Source: an uncultured Roseicyclus sp.
Lineage (GTDB): Bacteria; Pseudomonadota; Alphaproteobacteria; Rhodobacterales; Rhodobacteraceae
NCBI GenBank assembly: GCA_937139335.1
Contig: CAKZPN010000073.1
Coordinates: 1-33,306 of the forward strand
Reading direction: 5' to 3'
DNA length: 33,306 bases
Shown: positions 14,727 to 25,065 of the stretch, piece by piece
Position numbering within the stretch: the stretch's first letter is position 1
Layout: each line of letters begins with the position of its first letter
The notes under the pieces: generated by a model
Database searches by the model: none
What the model was told of the DNA's origin: nothing
What the model saw: only the letters and a program-made list of their open reading frames with translations
Made by a program: the position numbers and the translations under genes

Positions 14727-17700
14727 TCAAGCACCGGTTGCGCGTTTCAGCGCCGCCGACACGAGATCGTGTGGCAGGTCCATCAGATAGGCTGTGCGGG
14801 TCCAGAGGATGGCGGTGTCGATCGTGCGCCCGGGGTAGAGCGGGGCCAGCATCGCGGCGTAAGCGCCCATCTGGCGCAGCAGGCCCTCGGGGACGGTATC
14901 GGGGGTGTCCGGCACCACGGCGTTGGTCTTGAAGTCGATGGCGAGCACGCGGGCGTCAGTGACGATCAGCCGGTCGATGACACCCAGCATCGGGCCGCCC
15001 AGCGCGAGCGCGTCGCCGGTGAGTGTGACCTCGGCCAGCGTCTCGGGCGCGAAGAGGGGCGCGAGGGCAGGGTCGGTGAGGATGCGGGTGGCTTCCGTCA
15101 GCAGGGCCTGTGCCTCGGCTTCCGCCACCTCGCCCTGTTCCAGCGACAGGATGCCGAGGGCGGCGGCGGGCCAGCCGGCGGCGGGGGTTTTCGGCAGGTG
15201 TTCGAGCAGCAGGTGGACCAGCCGGCCGCGGCGCAGTGCGGCCTGTTCCTCCAGCCCCTCGGTCCCGCCCAGCACAACCTTTGCGCCGCCGAGGTCCGAG
15301 GGCGTGCGGGCCTGCACTTCGCGCTGCGAAGGCGGGGCTTGGGTCCGCGCCCAGTCGGGCAGATCGGGCAGACGGTTCGCATCGGGGTCGGCGGGCGGCA
15401 GGCAGGTCCAGTCGCCCGTTTGCAGGCGCAGGCCCGGTTCGTCGCGGCCCGGCAGCGCGAGGGGGGCAGCGCCCGTGGCCTCCATTCCGTCGCGGATCGC
15501 GGCGTACCAGCTCGACTCCGGGCCCTTCTTGTCGGTCTCGACCTTGCCGGCGGCGGCGACGATCAGCCAGCTTTCGGCGCGGGTCATCGCGACGTAGAGC
15601 AGGCGGTTGCGTTCCTCCGCCTCGCGGGCGGATTTGGCGTCGAGCGCGGCGAGGACTGGTTCGGTCGCCTCCAGCTTGCGGGCCCAGACGAGCGGGCCGC
15701 CCTCGGGCGTGACGAGGTCGATCCGCGCGCCGCCGCGGCCCTGCCGCACGGCGGTGTCGGGCAGGATCACGACCGGGGATTCGAGCCCCTTTGCGCCATG
15801 CACCGTCATCACCCGGATCTGGCCGTTGGGCTGCGCGAGGTCGCGTTTCACCGTCACCTGCCCGGAGTCGAGCCAGCCGACGAAGCCGGTGAGGCTCGGC
15901 ACCTCCATCTGCTCGTAGGCGAGCGCCTGCGACAGCATCGCGTCGATGCCATCCTCGGCCTCGGGGCCGAGGCGGGCGACGAGGCGCAGGCGGGCGTCGT
16001 GGCGGATCAGCACGCGTTCGAGCAGGTCGTAGGGGCGCAGGAAATCGGCCTGCCCGCGCAGGTCCTCCAGCATCGCGACGGTCTCGGGCCACTCCGCGCG
16101 GCGGGTCTGCAACGCGCGCCACAGCACGGGTTTTTCGCGGCCATGCGCGAGGCGAAACAGCGCATCCTCGGACCAGCCGCCGATGGGCGAGCGCAACACG
16201 CAGGCGAGCGACAGGTCATCCTCGGGCAGCGCGAGAAAGCGCATCAGCGCGATCAGGTCGCGGACCGCGAGGGGGGCGGCGATCTGCGCGCGGTCGACAC
16301 CGGCGACGGGCAAGCTCGCGGTCTTCAGCGCAGCGATGATCTTGCGGAAGAGCGGCGAGCGGCTTTGCACGAGGATCAGGATATCCTCGGGCCGGATCGG
16401 GCGCGGGCCCTTCGCGGTGGGGATCGGCTCGCCCGCCGCCAGCATTGCGCCGATCCGCTCGGCGACGAGATTGGCGAGGATGCTGGTGTGGTGATCGTCC
16501 GACACGATGTCCTGCGGGTCGTCCCAGGCGATCTCGCCATCGTCCTTCGGCGTCGGTTCCACCACCGGCCAGAGGTCGACGCGGCCGGGCTTGGCGTCGA
16601 AGAACGCGCGGTGGGTGACGCCCGGCCCCACGCCCGGCGCGCCGGCGCGGTCGGCCACCGAATCGACCAGCGACAGGATCGTTGGCGACGAGCGGAAGGA
16701 ATGCACGAGGTCGGCGGGCTGGAACGGCAGCCCGGCCTCGGCATGGCGGGCGGCGAAGTGGTCGCGCATGCGGTCGAAACCCTCGGGGTCGGCGCCCTGA
16801 AAGGAATAGATCGACTGCTTCTTATCGCCGACGACGAAGATCGTGCGCCGCACATCCGTGCGCGCGCCCTGCCCAGTCGCGAATTCCTCGGCCAGCGTCG
16901 CCACGATCTCCCATTGCGCCGGGCTGGTATCCTGGCTTTCGTCGACGAGGATGTGGTCGATGCCGCCGTCGAGGCGGAAGAGCACCCATTGCGCCATGTC
17001 GCGGCTGGTGAGGAGCCGCCGGGTGGAGCGGATCAGGTCGTCGAAATCGAGCCAGCCGCGCGCCGCCTTGGCCTGCGCGTAGAGCGGCAGGAAGGCGGCG
17101 GCGAAGCGGTGCAGCGCATGGGTGCGCCGCGCGGTCAGGAGCGCGAGGCGGAGGGGGCGGGCGTCGGCCACGCGCGCGGCCAGGTCGTCCCAGGCGGCCA
17201 CGAGCTCGGGACCCATCGCGCGGCGCACATCGGCATTGGCGATCGCCTTCGGCTGGCCTTCCTTGGCGCCCGACATGGTGAGGCACATTGATTCGAGCTC
17301 CGGCAGGTCGGCCAGCGTCATGGCGGCCCAAGGCGTGAGGCGCAGGCGCTCGGCGAGCTTCGCCTGCGTCTTGGTCTCCGGGTCGAGGTGCGGGATCAGC
17401 GCGGCGGCCAGGTCCGCCTCGGACCCGTCGAGGGCGAGTGACACCACCGCATCCTCGTCCATGTCGGGTGCGATGCCGGTCCAGTCGCAGATCGCGGCCC
17501 AGTCCCAGGGCTCGGCCAGCGCCTCGGCACGCCCGGCGATGGCGCGGGCAAGATGCGCGAGGCCGTCATCGTCGCTGAGCGCGGCGGCGATGGTGTCGAT
17601 GGCGCCCTGTGCCTGCGGATCGTCGGCCATGCGGTCGAGCAGGTCGGCGATCAGGCGGGTCTGCACCCGCTCGTCGATCTCGGTGAAGCCGGGGCTGACG

Positions 17701-18107
17701 CCGGCCTCGAGCGGGAAGCGGCGCAGGACGGCGGCGCAGAAGGAGTGGATGGTCTGGATCTTGAGCCCGCCCGGCGCCTCGATCGCGCGGGCGAAGAGGG
17801 TCCGGGCACGCGCCAGCACATCGTCGGCGAGGCCGGTGACGCCGACATCGGCCAAGGTCGCGCGCAGCGCCGCGTCATCCTTCATCGCCCAGTCGCCCAG
17901 CCGCGCGAAGAGACGGTTCTGCATCTCCATCGCGGCGGCCTTGGTGTAGGTGAGGCAGAGGATGCGTTCGGGCCGCACGCCGGCGAGCAGCAGCCGCGCG
18001 ACCCGGTCGGTCAGGACGCGGGTCTTGCCCGAGCCGGCGTTGGCCGACAGCCAGGTCGAAGTCGCGGGATCGGCGGCGCGAACCTGCGCGCGGGAGGCGT
18101 CATCCAT
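14727..18107 (-). CDS. addA: Double-strand break repair helicase-nuclease subunit AddA
   Basis: AddA is the UvrD-type helicase and nuclease subunit of the AddAB complex, which resects DNA double-strand ends for RecA, the alphaproteobacterial counterpart of RecBCD. The 1126-residue protein has Walker A ANAGSGKT (about 22-29), Walker [30 protein letters not shown], and [20 protein letters not shown] (motif V). A C-terminal RecB-type nuclease has [10 protein letters not shown] and LAIDFKTN. The ATG at 18107 overlaps the addB stop by 8 bases, so translation is probably coupled; a start at 18182 would reach far into addB. The length is normal for the group. Confidence 0.96.
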   Translation of the reverse strand: MDDASRAQVRAADPATSTWLSANAGSGKTRVLTDRVARLLLAGVRPERILCLTYTKAAAMEMQNRLFARLGDWAMKDDAALRATLADVGVTGLADDVLARARTLFARAIEAPGGLKIQTIHSFCAAVLRRFPLEAGVSPGFTEIDERVQTRLIADLLDRMADDPQAQGAIDTIAAALSDDDGLAHLARAIAGRAEALAEPWDWAAICDWTGIAPDMDEDAVVSLALDGSEADLAAALIPHLDPETKTQAKLAERLRLTPWAAMTLADLPELESMCLTMSGAKEGQPKAIANADVRRAMGPELVAAWDDLAARVADARPLRLALLTARRTHALHRFAAAFLPLYAQAKAARGWLDFDDLIRSTRRLLTSRDMAQWVLFRLDGGIDHILVDESQDTSPAQWEIVATLAEEFATGQGARTDVRRTIFVVGDKKQSIYSFQGADPEGFDRMRDHFAARHAEAGLPFQPADLVHSFRSSPTILSLVDSVADRAGAPGVGPGVTHRAFFDAKPGRVDLWPVVEPTPKDDGEIAWDDPQDIVSDDHHTSILANLVAERIGAMLAAGEPIPTAKGPRPIRPEDILILVQSRSPLFRKIIAALKTASLPVAGVDRAQIAAPLAVRDLIALMRFLALPEDDLSLACVLRSPIGGWSEDALFRLAHGREKPVLWRALQTRRAEWPETVAMLEDLRGQADFLRPYDLLERVLIRHDARLRLVARLGPEAEDGIDAMLSQALAYEQMEVPSLTGFVGWLDSGQVTVKRDLAQPNGQIRVMTVHGAKGLESPVVILPDTAVRQGRGGARIDLVTPEGGPLVWARKLEATEPVLAALDAKSAREAEERNRLLYVAMTRAESWLIVAAAGKVETDKKGPESSWYAAIRDGMEATGAAPLALPGRDEPGLRLQTGDWTCLPPADPDANRLPDLPDWARTQAPPSQREVQARTPSDLGGAKVVLGGTEGLEEQAALRRGRLVHLLLEHLPKTPAAGWPAAALGILSLEQGEVAEAEAQALLTEATRILTDPALAPLFAPETLAEVTLTGDALALGGPMLGVIDRLIVTDARVLAIDFKTNAVVPDTPDTVPEGLLRQMGAYAAMLAPLYPGRTIDTAILWTRTAYLMDLPHDLVSAALKRATGA

Positions 18108-21087
18108 CCTGCGGCCCCCCGTCCTGTCCCACGGGAATCGCCACCGGGTCTTGCGTGTCGTCCCATTCGCCGTAGCGGGCAAGCTGGTCGTAGTCGCCGT
18201 CGAAGCGCGTCGTCTTCACCGCCCGGCGCGAGGGGAAGCCGCTTCCCGGGTCCAGCATGTGATGCAGGCGGCGGGTGAAGGCCTCGGCCACGGTGGCAAG
18301 CTCCACCGGGTCGGGATCGTGCGCGCGAACCTCGGGCTTCGAGCCGAGCCCGATATAGGCGATGTGGCCGACGCGCGCGCCCAGCGGCAGGCCGAAGGCG
18401 CCGCCCTCGACCATCAGCGCCATCAGCCAGAGCTGCTTGGCGAAGAGGCGCTCCTCCTTGTCGGTGGGCAGCGCGCCGGTCTTGTAGTCGTAGATCGCGA
18501 GGCGACCGTCGGTGAGCCGGTCGATCCGGTCGCCCTTGCCGCGCAGGGTGACGCCGGTGCCGGGCACGGTCCAGTCGTCCTTGCGCTCGATGATCTCGGG
18601 CTGGCCGCGCGCGCGGCGGTCGGCCTCGGTGTCGAGGATGAAACCAGCGACGCGGGACATGCGCGCACGCCAGAGGCGGCGGGCGGCGGGCCAGGGCGCC
18701 TCCTCGGCCAGCACGGCGTCGGTGAGCGACAGGAGATGGGTCAGCGCGGTGTCGCGGTCGGGCAAGGCGTCGAGCGTTTCGGACACGAACCGCTCCATCA
18801 CCCGGTGCAGCACGGTGCCGCGCACGCGGGCGTCGGCATCGGCGCGCAGGGGATCGAGACGGTTGAGGCCGAGCACGCGGCGCGCGTAGATCGCGTAAGG
18901 GTCGCGGATCAGGGTTTCGACCTCGGTGACGCTGAGCAGGCGCGGGCGGGCGGCGGCGGGCGGCACGGGGGCGGGGCGCGGCTCGAACGCGACGGTTTCG
19001 GGCGGGGTCAGCAGGCGGGCGGCGAGCGCGATGTAGCTGGCACCCCGCGCGGTCATGTCCTCCAGCGCGCGCGCGGCTTCCGGGCCTGACCCCGCCAGCA
19101 GGTTGCGAAGCCGGTTCAGCCAGCGCGACGGCACGGTGTCGGTCTCCGCATCGCGGCGGGCGCGGGTCAGCCAGACCTCGGGCGCGGCGATGCCCTGCTG
19201 GAAGTCATGCGCGGCGAGGCCAATCACCCGGTCGGGCAGGCGCAGCCCGGCCTGCGCGCGCAGAGCCCGGTTCAGCCAGGGGTCGGCGGGCGGCGCGGCG
19301 GGCCAGGCGCCTTCGTTGAGACCCGCGAGGATGATGAGGTCGGCGCCCTGCACCCGCGCCTCCTGCGTGCCCCAGATCAGGATGTCGGCATGGGGGAAGA
19401 GCGGCTGGCGCACCTCCCGGTCCTGCGTGAGCGCGGTGAAGAGATCGCGGTAATCCATCGCGCTGATCGGGCCACCGACGCCGGCCTCGGCGGTGAGGTC
19501 GGCCATCAGACGTGCGGCTTCCTCGCCGGGGGCTTCCTCGAACAGCGTGCCGGAGCCTCCGCCCTCCGGCCCGGCGGCAAGCGCCGTGGCGCGGGAAAGG
19601 TGGCGGGCGACGCGGGTCTCCATCGGCAGTGGGCCGGGGTCGATCGGCGCGAGCAGGTGGTCGGCGAGCCAGCCGACCCAGGCCATCGCGCCGGGGTCGT
19701 CCTTGCGCGTCTCGGCCCAGTCCACCAGCCGCGCACGGGAGGGCAGGCCGGGGTTCCGGCGCAGCAACTGCACCTCCATGTCGCGGGCGCGGCGCAGGTG
19801 CGGGCCGCGGTCGCTGCCGGAATGGCAGAGCGGGTGTTTCAGGATCACCGCCAGCGCCTCGGCATCGGCCGGTTTCGCCTCGATCTCGGCGACGTGGCGC
19901 AGGAAGCGGCCCGGCGCGCTGAGCGACAGCGGCTGGCCGGCGCTGTCGTCGGGCCGGATGCCCCAGCGCGAGAGCGCCGCGGTGATCTGGCGCGTCAAGG
20001 TGCGGTCCGACGCGATAACGGCGGCGCGCTTGCCCTCGGCCGCCGCCTGCCGCAGACGGAGCGCGATGGCCGTCGCCTCGGCCTGCGGGCTCGGCGCCTC
20101 GAGCAGCGTGACGCCCGCCATCGCCTCGGTCAGCCCGGTCAGGCGCGGCCCTTCCGCGAGCCACTGGTCGGTGACGGGCGCGGGGCGGAGCGCGAGCGAG
20201 ATCACCGCGCCACGCCCGCCGAGGGGCCGCGCGGAGCCGGGCCAGTCGGGGATCGCCCAGGGGTCGAGGCCGAGCCTGTCCGCGAATTTCGCGAGCCGGA
20301 ACTGCGGGTGATCCTCACCCTCAAGCCCTTCGCGCCGATCCTCCAGCAGCCGCGCCCAGATCGCGCGCGGCATGTCGCGGTCGATGCCAGGCAGGATCAC
20401 GGCGCCCTGCGGCAGGCGCGCCACCGCTTCCATCAACTGCGCCGTCGCCCCGCGCGAGCCGGTCGATCCGGCGACGATGACGGGATGGGTCGGCGGGCTG
20501 GTCTGCCACTGGTGGGCGAGACGGGCGACGATCCGGGTCTGGCGCGCCTCGCGGGTCAGCGCGGCCTGGTCCTGCAGGAAATGCGTGACGAGGTCGAGGA
20601 AGGCCTGCGCGCGCTGCCAGTGGACGGCGTGATCGCCGACGTCGAGGTTCGCGATGGTCGCGGGCGAAACGCCCTCCTCGAACATTTCGCCCATCAGGTC
20701 GGCAAGGCTGTCGGCGAGGTCGTAGAGCGCGGAGCGGGGGGCAAGATGCGGCTCGCGGTCGAGGAGCCTTCCGATCAGCTGGACCAGTTCCAGCCGCAGC
20801 CGCAAGGGCGGGATGGCGGGGGGCAGGCCGGCGAGATCGGCGGCCTCGCCCAGCGCGAGGACCGGCCGGATGCGCGGCAGGAAACCCGCGCCGCGTGCGA
20901 GGTAGAGCGAGCGGAGCCGCCGCTCCATCCGCGCGTTGGCGACGTAGAGATCGACGCGCGCGATGGCCTCCGGCGGCTGGCCCCGCAGCACGGTGTCGAG
21001 GCCCTCGACCAGCGCGGCGCAAAAATCGACGCCGAGGGGCGTGGCGAAGACTCGCGGGTGCGTTTGGGGGGAAAAGAGCTCACGCAT
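18100..21087 (-). CDS. addB: Double-strand break repair subunit AddB (alphaproteobacterial type)
   Basis: AddB is the partner nuclease and inactive-helicase subunit of AddAB. In this 995-residue protein the region expected to hold Walker A reads TPLGVDFCAALVEG without a GKT/S motif, so it should not hydrolyse ATP. The C-terminal nuclease has RDPYAIYARRVLGL, RGTVLHRVMERFV, GKGDRIDRL and LAIYDYKTGALP (catalytic Asp and Lys). Only two cysteines are present (DFCAA and PLCHS), so the four-cysteine iron-sulfur cluster of Firmicutes AddB is absent. The start at 21087 overlaps the murU stop by 8 bases and the stop overlaps the addA start. Confidence 0.94.
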   Translation of the reverse strand: MRELFSPQTHPRVFATPLGVDFCAALVEGLDTVLRGQPPEAIARVDLYVANARMERRLRSLYLARGAGFLPRIRPVLALGEAADLAGLPPAIPPLRLRLELVQLIGRLLDREPHLAPRSALYDLADSLADLMGEMFEEGVSPATIANLDVGDHAVHWQRAQAFLDLVTHFLQDQAALTREARQTRIVARLAHQWQTSPPTHPVIVAGSTGSRGATAQLMEAVARLPQGAVILPGIDRDMPRAIWARLLEDRREGLEGEDHPQFRLAKFADRLGLDPWAIPDWPGSARPLGGRGAVISLALRPAPVTDQWLAEGPRLTGLTEAMAGVTLLEAPSPQAEATAIALRLRQAAAEGKRAAVIASDRTLTRQITAALSRWGIRPDDSAGQPLSLSAPGRFLRHVAEIEAKPADAEALAVILKHPLCHSGSDRGPHLRRARDMEVQLLRRNPGLPSRARLVDWAETRKDDPGAMAWVGWLADHLLAPIDPGPLPMETRVARHLSRATALAAGPEGGGSGTLFEEAPGEEAARLMADLTAEAGVGGPISAMDYRDLFTALTQDREVRQPLFPHADILIWGTQEARVQGADLIILAGLNEGAWPAAPPADPWLNRALRAQAGLRLPDRVIGLAAHDFQQGIAAPEVWLTRARRDAETDTVPSRWLNRLRNLLAGSGPEAARALEDMTARGASYIALAARLLTPPETVAFEPRPAPVPPAAARPRLLSVTEVETLIRDPYAIYARRVLGLNRLDPLRADADARVRGTVLHRVMERFVSETLDALPDRDTALTHLLSLTDAVLAEEAPWPAARRLWRARMSRVAGFILDTEADRRARGQPEIIERKDDWTVPGTGVTLRGKGDRIDRLTDGRLAIYDYKTGALPTDKEERLFAKQLWLMALMVEGGAFGLPLGARVGHIAYIGLGSKPEVRAHDPDPVELATVAEAFTRRLHHMLDPGSGFPSRRAVKTTRFDGDYDQLARYGEWDDTQDPVAIPVGQDGGPQDG

Positions 21088-21772
21088 CGGTCAGCATCGC
21101 CTCCGCCTCGGCGATGCCGCCGGGGTGGCCGACATCGGCCCAGCGGCCGGGATAGACCACGCCGAAGAGGCGGCCGCGGTCCATCTGGTCCTGCCAGATC
21201 TCGAGCATCGAAAAGACCTCGCCGGGGTGGGCGGCGACCAGCGCGGGGTCGAGCAGTTGCGCGCCGGTGTGGACGAGGCCGGTCGCGGTGCGGTCCCAGG
21301 TCAGCCGCCCCTCGGCGTCCATCGCCACGTCGCCGCCGCCCTGCCGCCCGATGGCGCGGGCGCGCGGGACCAGCAGCATCAGGACGCCCATCCGCGCGCC
21401 GTCCCAGGCGGCGGTGAGCGGGTGCAGGGGCCCCGGCCCGGCCCAGACGGCATCGGCGTTCAGGCCCGCGATGGGACTGGTCCGCAGCTGCGGCAGGGCA
21501 CGTTTCACGCCGCCGCCGGAGTCGAGAATGCGGGGCTGTTCGTCCGACAGGTAGACATCGGGGTGATGCGCCGCCAGATGCGCGGCGATCTGGTCGGCGC
21601 GGTAATGCGCGTTCACCGCGATGCGCCCGCCGCCATCGCGCGCGGCGGCGATGGCGTGATCCAGAAGCGGCCGGCCCGCGACTTCGATCAGCGGTTTCGG
21701 GCGGTCGGCGGTGAGCGCGCCCATGCGGGTGCCGAAGCCGGCGGCGAGGATCATCACGTCGGGAGGCCTCAT
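21080..21772 (-). CDS. murU: Nucleotidyltransferase, probable N-acetylmuramate alpha-1-phosphate uridylyltransferase
   Basis: This 230-residue sugar-phosphate nucleotidyltransferase has the signature ILAAGFGTRMGALTADRPKP followed by LIEVAGRPLLDHAI, and the metal Asp in GLNADAVW. Neighbouring amgK points to MurU, which forms UDP-MurNAc from MurNAc-1-phosphate and bypasses de novo synthesis (the fosfomycin target) in peptidoglycan recycling. On sequence alone a mannose-1-phosphate guanylyltransferase would also fit. The ATG at 21772 lies within the end of amgK, whose stop is at 21769, so the genes overlap by 4 bases. Its own stop overlaps addB by 8 bases. Confidence 0.85.
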   Translation of the reverse strand: MRPPDVMILAAGFGTRMGALTADRPKPLIEVAGRPLLDHAIAAARDGGGRIAVNAHYRADQIAAHLAAHHPDVYLSDEQPRILDSGGGVKRALPQLRTSPIAGLNADAVWAGPGPLHPLTAAWDGARMGVLMLLVPRARAIGRQGGGDVAMDAEGRLTWDRTATGLVHTGAQLLDPALVAAHPGEVFSMLEIWQDQMDRGRLFGVVYPGRWADVGHPGGIAEAEAMLTDA

Positions 21773-22746
21773 GCCGCCCAGCCTTCGGTCAGGCGGCGCA
21801 GTTCCGCCACGGGGGCGCGGAGGGCCGCCAGCGCCGGATGCGCCACGGCGCGGTCGATCAGCCGGCCGGTGCGCGGCAGGAAGGCGCGGTAACTCGGCTT
21901 GCCCTGCTGCGTGGCGAGGCGGTGGAAGATGCCGAGAATGCGCAGGTTGCGCAGCAGCGAGAGGGCGGCGAGGCGCACCTCGGCCTCCGGCACGGGCAGG
22001 CCGGTGGCCTCGGCGAAACCGGCGGTCAGGTCTGTCCGCCAGCCTTCGGGCAAGTCGCGGCGGGGGTCGTCGAGCAGCGAGGCGAGGTCGTAGCCGAGCG
22101 GCAGGGCTACGGCGTCCTGGAAATCGAGCAGCCCGACACGCGCGGCGCCGCTGCGGTCGGGCAACCAGATCAGGTTGTCGCCATGGCAGTCCCGCAGCGA
22201 CAGGACCGGCGGGCCGGGGCAATGGGTGGCGAGGGTGTCGGCGAGCCGTTCTGCCAGCCCCCCAACCGCCCTCGCGTCCGGCAACAGGCCGAGCGTCAGC
22301 GCGATCATCCCGGCCTGCTCCGTGGCATCGGGCCGGGCGGCCCAGTCGGGCACGGGGGCGGAGGCAAGGCGGGCCAGAACCTCGGTCACGGTGACGGTGT
22401 AGGCGGTTCGGGCGGTGGCTGGATCGGCTGCGAGCAGGAGCGCCAGCGTGGCGTCGCCGAAATCCTCTACCAGAATCAAGCCGCGCGCGGGATCGACCGC
22501 CATCACCTCGGGCGCGGACAGGCCCAGCGCGGACAGGTGGGCGCCCACACGCAGGTAGGCGGCAAGGCTGTCGCGGTCGGCCGGCGTGGCGACCGGCGCG
22601 CGCATCAGGATCGCGGTGTCGCCGGCGCTACGGGTCAGGCGCAGGTAAGACCGCGCGGAGGCGTCGGCGGCGAGCGGCGCGCCCCTCGCCCCGCCCCAGC
22701 CGGCGCGGTCGAGGAAAGCCTCGGTCGCGGTGGCGGCACTCTCCAT
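21769..22746 (-). CDS. amgK: Aminoglycoside-phosphotransferase-fold kinase, probable N-acetylmuramate/GlcNAc anomeric kinase
   Basis: This 325-residue kinase has the phosphotransferase signature LRDCHGDNLIW (catalytic Asp in HGDN) and LLDFQDAVALPLGYDLASLL (metal-binding Asp of the DFQD motif). Pairing with a downstream nucleotidyltransferase matches the amgK-murU unit of Pseudomonas and alphaproteobacteria, where AmgK phosphorylates MurNAc at C1 for cell-wall recycling. The ATG at 22746 overlaps the tsaE stop by one base (TGATG); a longer reading to 22896 would lie inside tsaE. The cytoplasmic kinase role is inferred from family and context. Confidence 0.87.
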   Translation of the reverse strand: MESAATATEAFLDRAGWGGARGAPLAADASARSYLRLTRSAGDTAILMRAPVATPADRDSLAAYLRVGAHLSALGLSAPEVMAVDPARGLILVEDFGDATLALLLAADPATARTAYTVTVTEVLARLASAPVPDWAARPDATEQAGMIALTLGLLPDARAVGGLAERLADTLATHCPGPPVLSLRDCHGDNLIWLPDRSGAARVGLLDFQDAVALPLGYDLASLLDDPRRDLPEGWRTDLTAGFAEATGLPVPEAEVRLAALSLLRNLRILGIFHRLATQQGKPSYRAFLPRTGRLIDRAVAHPALAALRAPVAELRRLTEGWAA

Positions 22747-23279
22747 CACGGGCGGATCAGCGGCGCGAGGCAGCGGCGGGCGAGGTCGCTGCCCTCGGGC
22801 GCATGGAGCGTCACCTCGCGCCCGTCTTTCGGGGCCGTCTCGAAGAGCAGGCAGACGGCTTCCGCGGGCCAGTCCGGCGCGATGCGGTCGGGCCATTCGA
22901 TGAGGCAGATCGCGTCGTCCATCGCGATGTCGAGGCCCAGTTCCACCAGTTCCTGCGGGTCGGTGAGGCGGTAGAGGTCGGCGTGCCAGACCTCGCCTAC
23001 GGGCGTGTCATAGCTTTGCACGAGCGTGTAGGTCGGCGACGGGATCTCGGCGCCATCATCGCCCAGCAGGCTGCGGATGAGCGCGCGGGCGAAATGGCTT
23101 TTTCCCGCGCCAAGCTGGCCCTGCAGCAGGAGCGTGTCACCGGGCGCCAGCCTCGGCGCCAGCGCGCGGGCCAGGGCATCGGTCGCGGCGGCGTCGGGCA
23201 GGCCCCGCGCAGCGCGCGGCGCCCAGCCGGGGGGCGGGGCAGCAAGGTCGGGGTCGGAGGCGGCGGTGATCCGGGTCAT
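22746..23279 (-). CDS. tsaE: tRNA threonylcarbamoyladenosine biosynthesis ATPase TsaE
   Basis: TsaE is the ATPase that, with TsaB and TsaD, installs t6A at position 37 of ANN-decoding tRNAs. The 177-residue protein has Walker A GQLGAGKS (54-61), SPTYTLVQSY, HADLYRL and LIEWPDR, all typical. About 25 extra residues at the N-terminus are Ala/Pro-rich. The ATG at 23279 has only a weak ribosome binding site; the gene lies 60 bases after the PAS-protein stop and probably depends on the same transcript. Confidence 0.95.
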   Translation of the reverse strand: MTRITAASDPDLAAPPPGWAPRAARGLPDAAATDALARALAPRLAPGDTLLLQGQLGAGKSHFARALIRSLLGDDGAEIPSPTYTLVQSYDTPVGEVWHADLYRLTDPQELVELGLDIAMDDAICLIEWPDRIAPDWPAEAVCLLFETAPKDGREVTLHAPEGSDLARRCLAPLIRP

Positions 23280-23339
23280 GTCGGGGCGAGTGTAGCCATC
23301 TGCCCCGAAGCTGCAACGCGCGACGACATGCGCCGGCGG

Positions 23340-25022
23340 TCAGTCGGTCCCGGCCGACCGCACCTGGAAATCCGCCCGCGGCTCGGCCATCTCGCGGCGC
23401 GCCTGTGTCGTCTGGCCGGGGCCGGATCGCGCGAAGAGGGCGCCGGCCGCCGCGCCCTCGCCATCGGCGGCAAGAAACCGCACCGACATCGCACCGCCCG
23501 CCAGCGGCGCCACCCGCGCGGCCAGGCGCCGCCCGTCGAGCAGCACGAGTTCTGCGGACCAGGCCGCGCGGTCGGTCTTGTGGGCGGAGAACTGGCGGAT
23601 GTCGGCCCACAGCCCGGTCGGCGCGCAGCGCGCCTGCCAGCCGCGCGTCGCCTCGGCCACCGAAAGCGCGCCGATCAGGTCTTTCGGATCATCCCCCCAC
23701 AGCGCGGCGTAGCCGTCATTGGCCAGCACCAGCCGCCCCTCGCCCGAGAAGACGGCGACCGCGCCGGGGGTGTCGTCGAGCACGGATTGGTAGAGCTCCA
23801 GATCGCCGCGGAACTTGCGGGTCAGCGACACCTCGGAGGTGATGTCCTCGAACATGAAGGCCACCGCGCCGTCAGGGTGAGGGCGACCGATCACACGAAA
23901 GCTCTGCCCGGTCGAAAGCGTCCAGAGCTCCTGATAGGTGCCCTGCTCGGCGCTTTGTTCCAGTCGCGCGATTTCGTCCCGCCAGCTGCGGTAGTTCTTC
24001 GGCTCGGGCATCCGTTGGCGGTCGCGCAGCGCGTCGAGGAAGGCGACGAGGCCGGGACGGCCGGACAGGAATTCGGGCGACAGGGTCGAGAGCGTGACCA
24101 GCGCCGGGTTGAACAGCATCAGCTCGCGCCGCCGGTCGAAGATGGCGAGCCCGATGGGCAGGTGCGCGAAAGTCTTGGACAGGGTCTGGACGAAGTTGCG
24201 CAGCGAGGTTTCCGCCGCCACCAGCCGGTCGATCGGGACGGCGCAGCACAGCGTTCCGTCATCCTCCAGTCGGTGGGCCGAGACCTCGAACCACAGCGCG
24301 CCGTCGGCGGTGGTCGCGAGGTCGCTGTCGGGCAGCGCGAGACGGCAGCGGCGCAGGCTGCCCGGCTCCGGCATCGGGTCGAGCTGGTCGGCGAAAAGCT
24401 GTGGCACGGGCCAGGTGACGGCGCCGGGATCGCCGCCCGCCAACCGCTCCACCAGCGCGAGATAGGGGCCGTTGGCCCAGAGGATGCGGCCGGGCCCGTC
24501 CTCCTTCCACATCGCGGCGAGGCCGAAGTCGAGCGCATGGCGCAGATCCTCCGCCTCGGTCTGGAGCGCCTGCAGCACGGGGCCGTCGATGACCTGGCGG
24601 CCGCTGCCGGCCTCGGTCGGGCCGATGGTGATGATGAGCCTGTCGCCATCCGCCCGCCCCGCGACGGACAGGGTGTCGGGACCAAAGACGCCTTGCAGCA
24701 CGAACGCCTCGCCCCTGCGGGCAAGGGCGGCAAGACGCGCCGGCAGATCGGGGTTGAGACCACCAAGGCTGCGCGCCAGCACGCCGAAAGCGGCGGTGCG
24801 GTCGGTGCCGGGCGGCAGGAAAGCATCGCAAGGGTCGGCCGGGGACAGCAGATACCCCTCGCGGAACTCGTAGCGGCGGGGCCTGTCGGCAAAGACCGGG
24901 CCCGTGGCCGCGGCGCCGTCCCTGGGCGGTCGCGCGAAGCAGCCTGTCAGCATCACGGCCACCCCGGCGCTCAGCAGGCTGACGCCGCCGAACAGCATCA
25001 TGTTCATCACCAAGTTCTGCAC
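23340..25022 (-). CDS. Membrane-anchored multi-PAS protein without a kinase domain, downstream of regB
   Basis: This 560-residue protein starts with one hydrophobic segment (about residues 7-27) ending LTGCFARPPRD. LTGC fits a lipobox, but the N-terminus lacks basic residues, so a plain membrane anchor is as likely. PAS-like units can be seen around 175-280 (AAMWKEDGPGRILWANGPYLAL), 295-410 (LPIGLAIFDRRRELMLFNPAL) and 425-510 (TPGAVAVFSGEGRLVLANDGYAAL). No HisKA, HATPase, GGDEF, EAL or output domain follows; the C-terminus is a loose Ala/Gly-rich tail. The GTG start at 25022 has GGGGA before it; ATG at 25007 is an alternative. It follows regB by 84 bases, suggesting a link to redox signalling. 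A CtrA-type box lies in that gap. Confidence 0.8.
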   Translation of the reverse strand: MQNLVMNMMLFGGVSLLSAGVAVMLTGCFARPPRDGAAATGPVFADRPRRYEFREGYLLSPADPCDAFLPPGTDRTAAFGVLARSLGGLNPDLPARLAALARRGEAFVLQGVFGPDTLSVAGRADGDRLIITIGPTEAGSGRQVIDGPVLQALQTEAEDLRHALDFGLAAMWKEDGPGRILWANGPYLALVERLAGGDPGAVTWPVPQLFADQLDPMPEPGSLRRCRLALPDSDLATTADGALWFEVSAHRLEDDGTLCCAVPIDRLVAAETSLRNFVQTLSKTFAHLPIGLAIFDRRRELMLFNPALVTLSTLSPEFLSGRPGLVAFLDALRDRQRMPEPKNYRSWRDEIARLEQSAEQGTYQELWTLSTGQSFRVIGRPHPDGAVAFMFEDITSEVSLTRKFRGDLELYQSVLDDTPGAVAVFSGEGRLVLANDGYAALWGDDPKDLIGALSVAEATRGWQARCAPTGLWADIRQFSAHKTDRAAWSAELVLLDGRRLAARVAPLAGGAMSVRFLAADGEGAAAGALFARSGPGQTTQARREMAEPRADFQVRSAGTD

Positions 25023-25065
25023 CGCAGGTCCCCGTATATCCCCGGGGTGAGAATGGGTGCGAAGG

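Noticed and set aside
14718..17291. 857-codon open frame opposite addA
   Set aside because: Shadow of addA; composition only, no recognisable domain.
19207..21417. 736-codon open frame opposite addB and murU
   Set aside because: Shadow frame spanning two real genes, with no coherent product.
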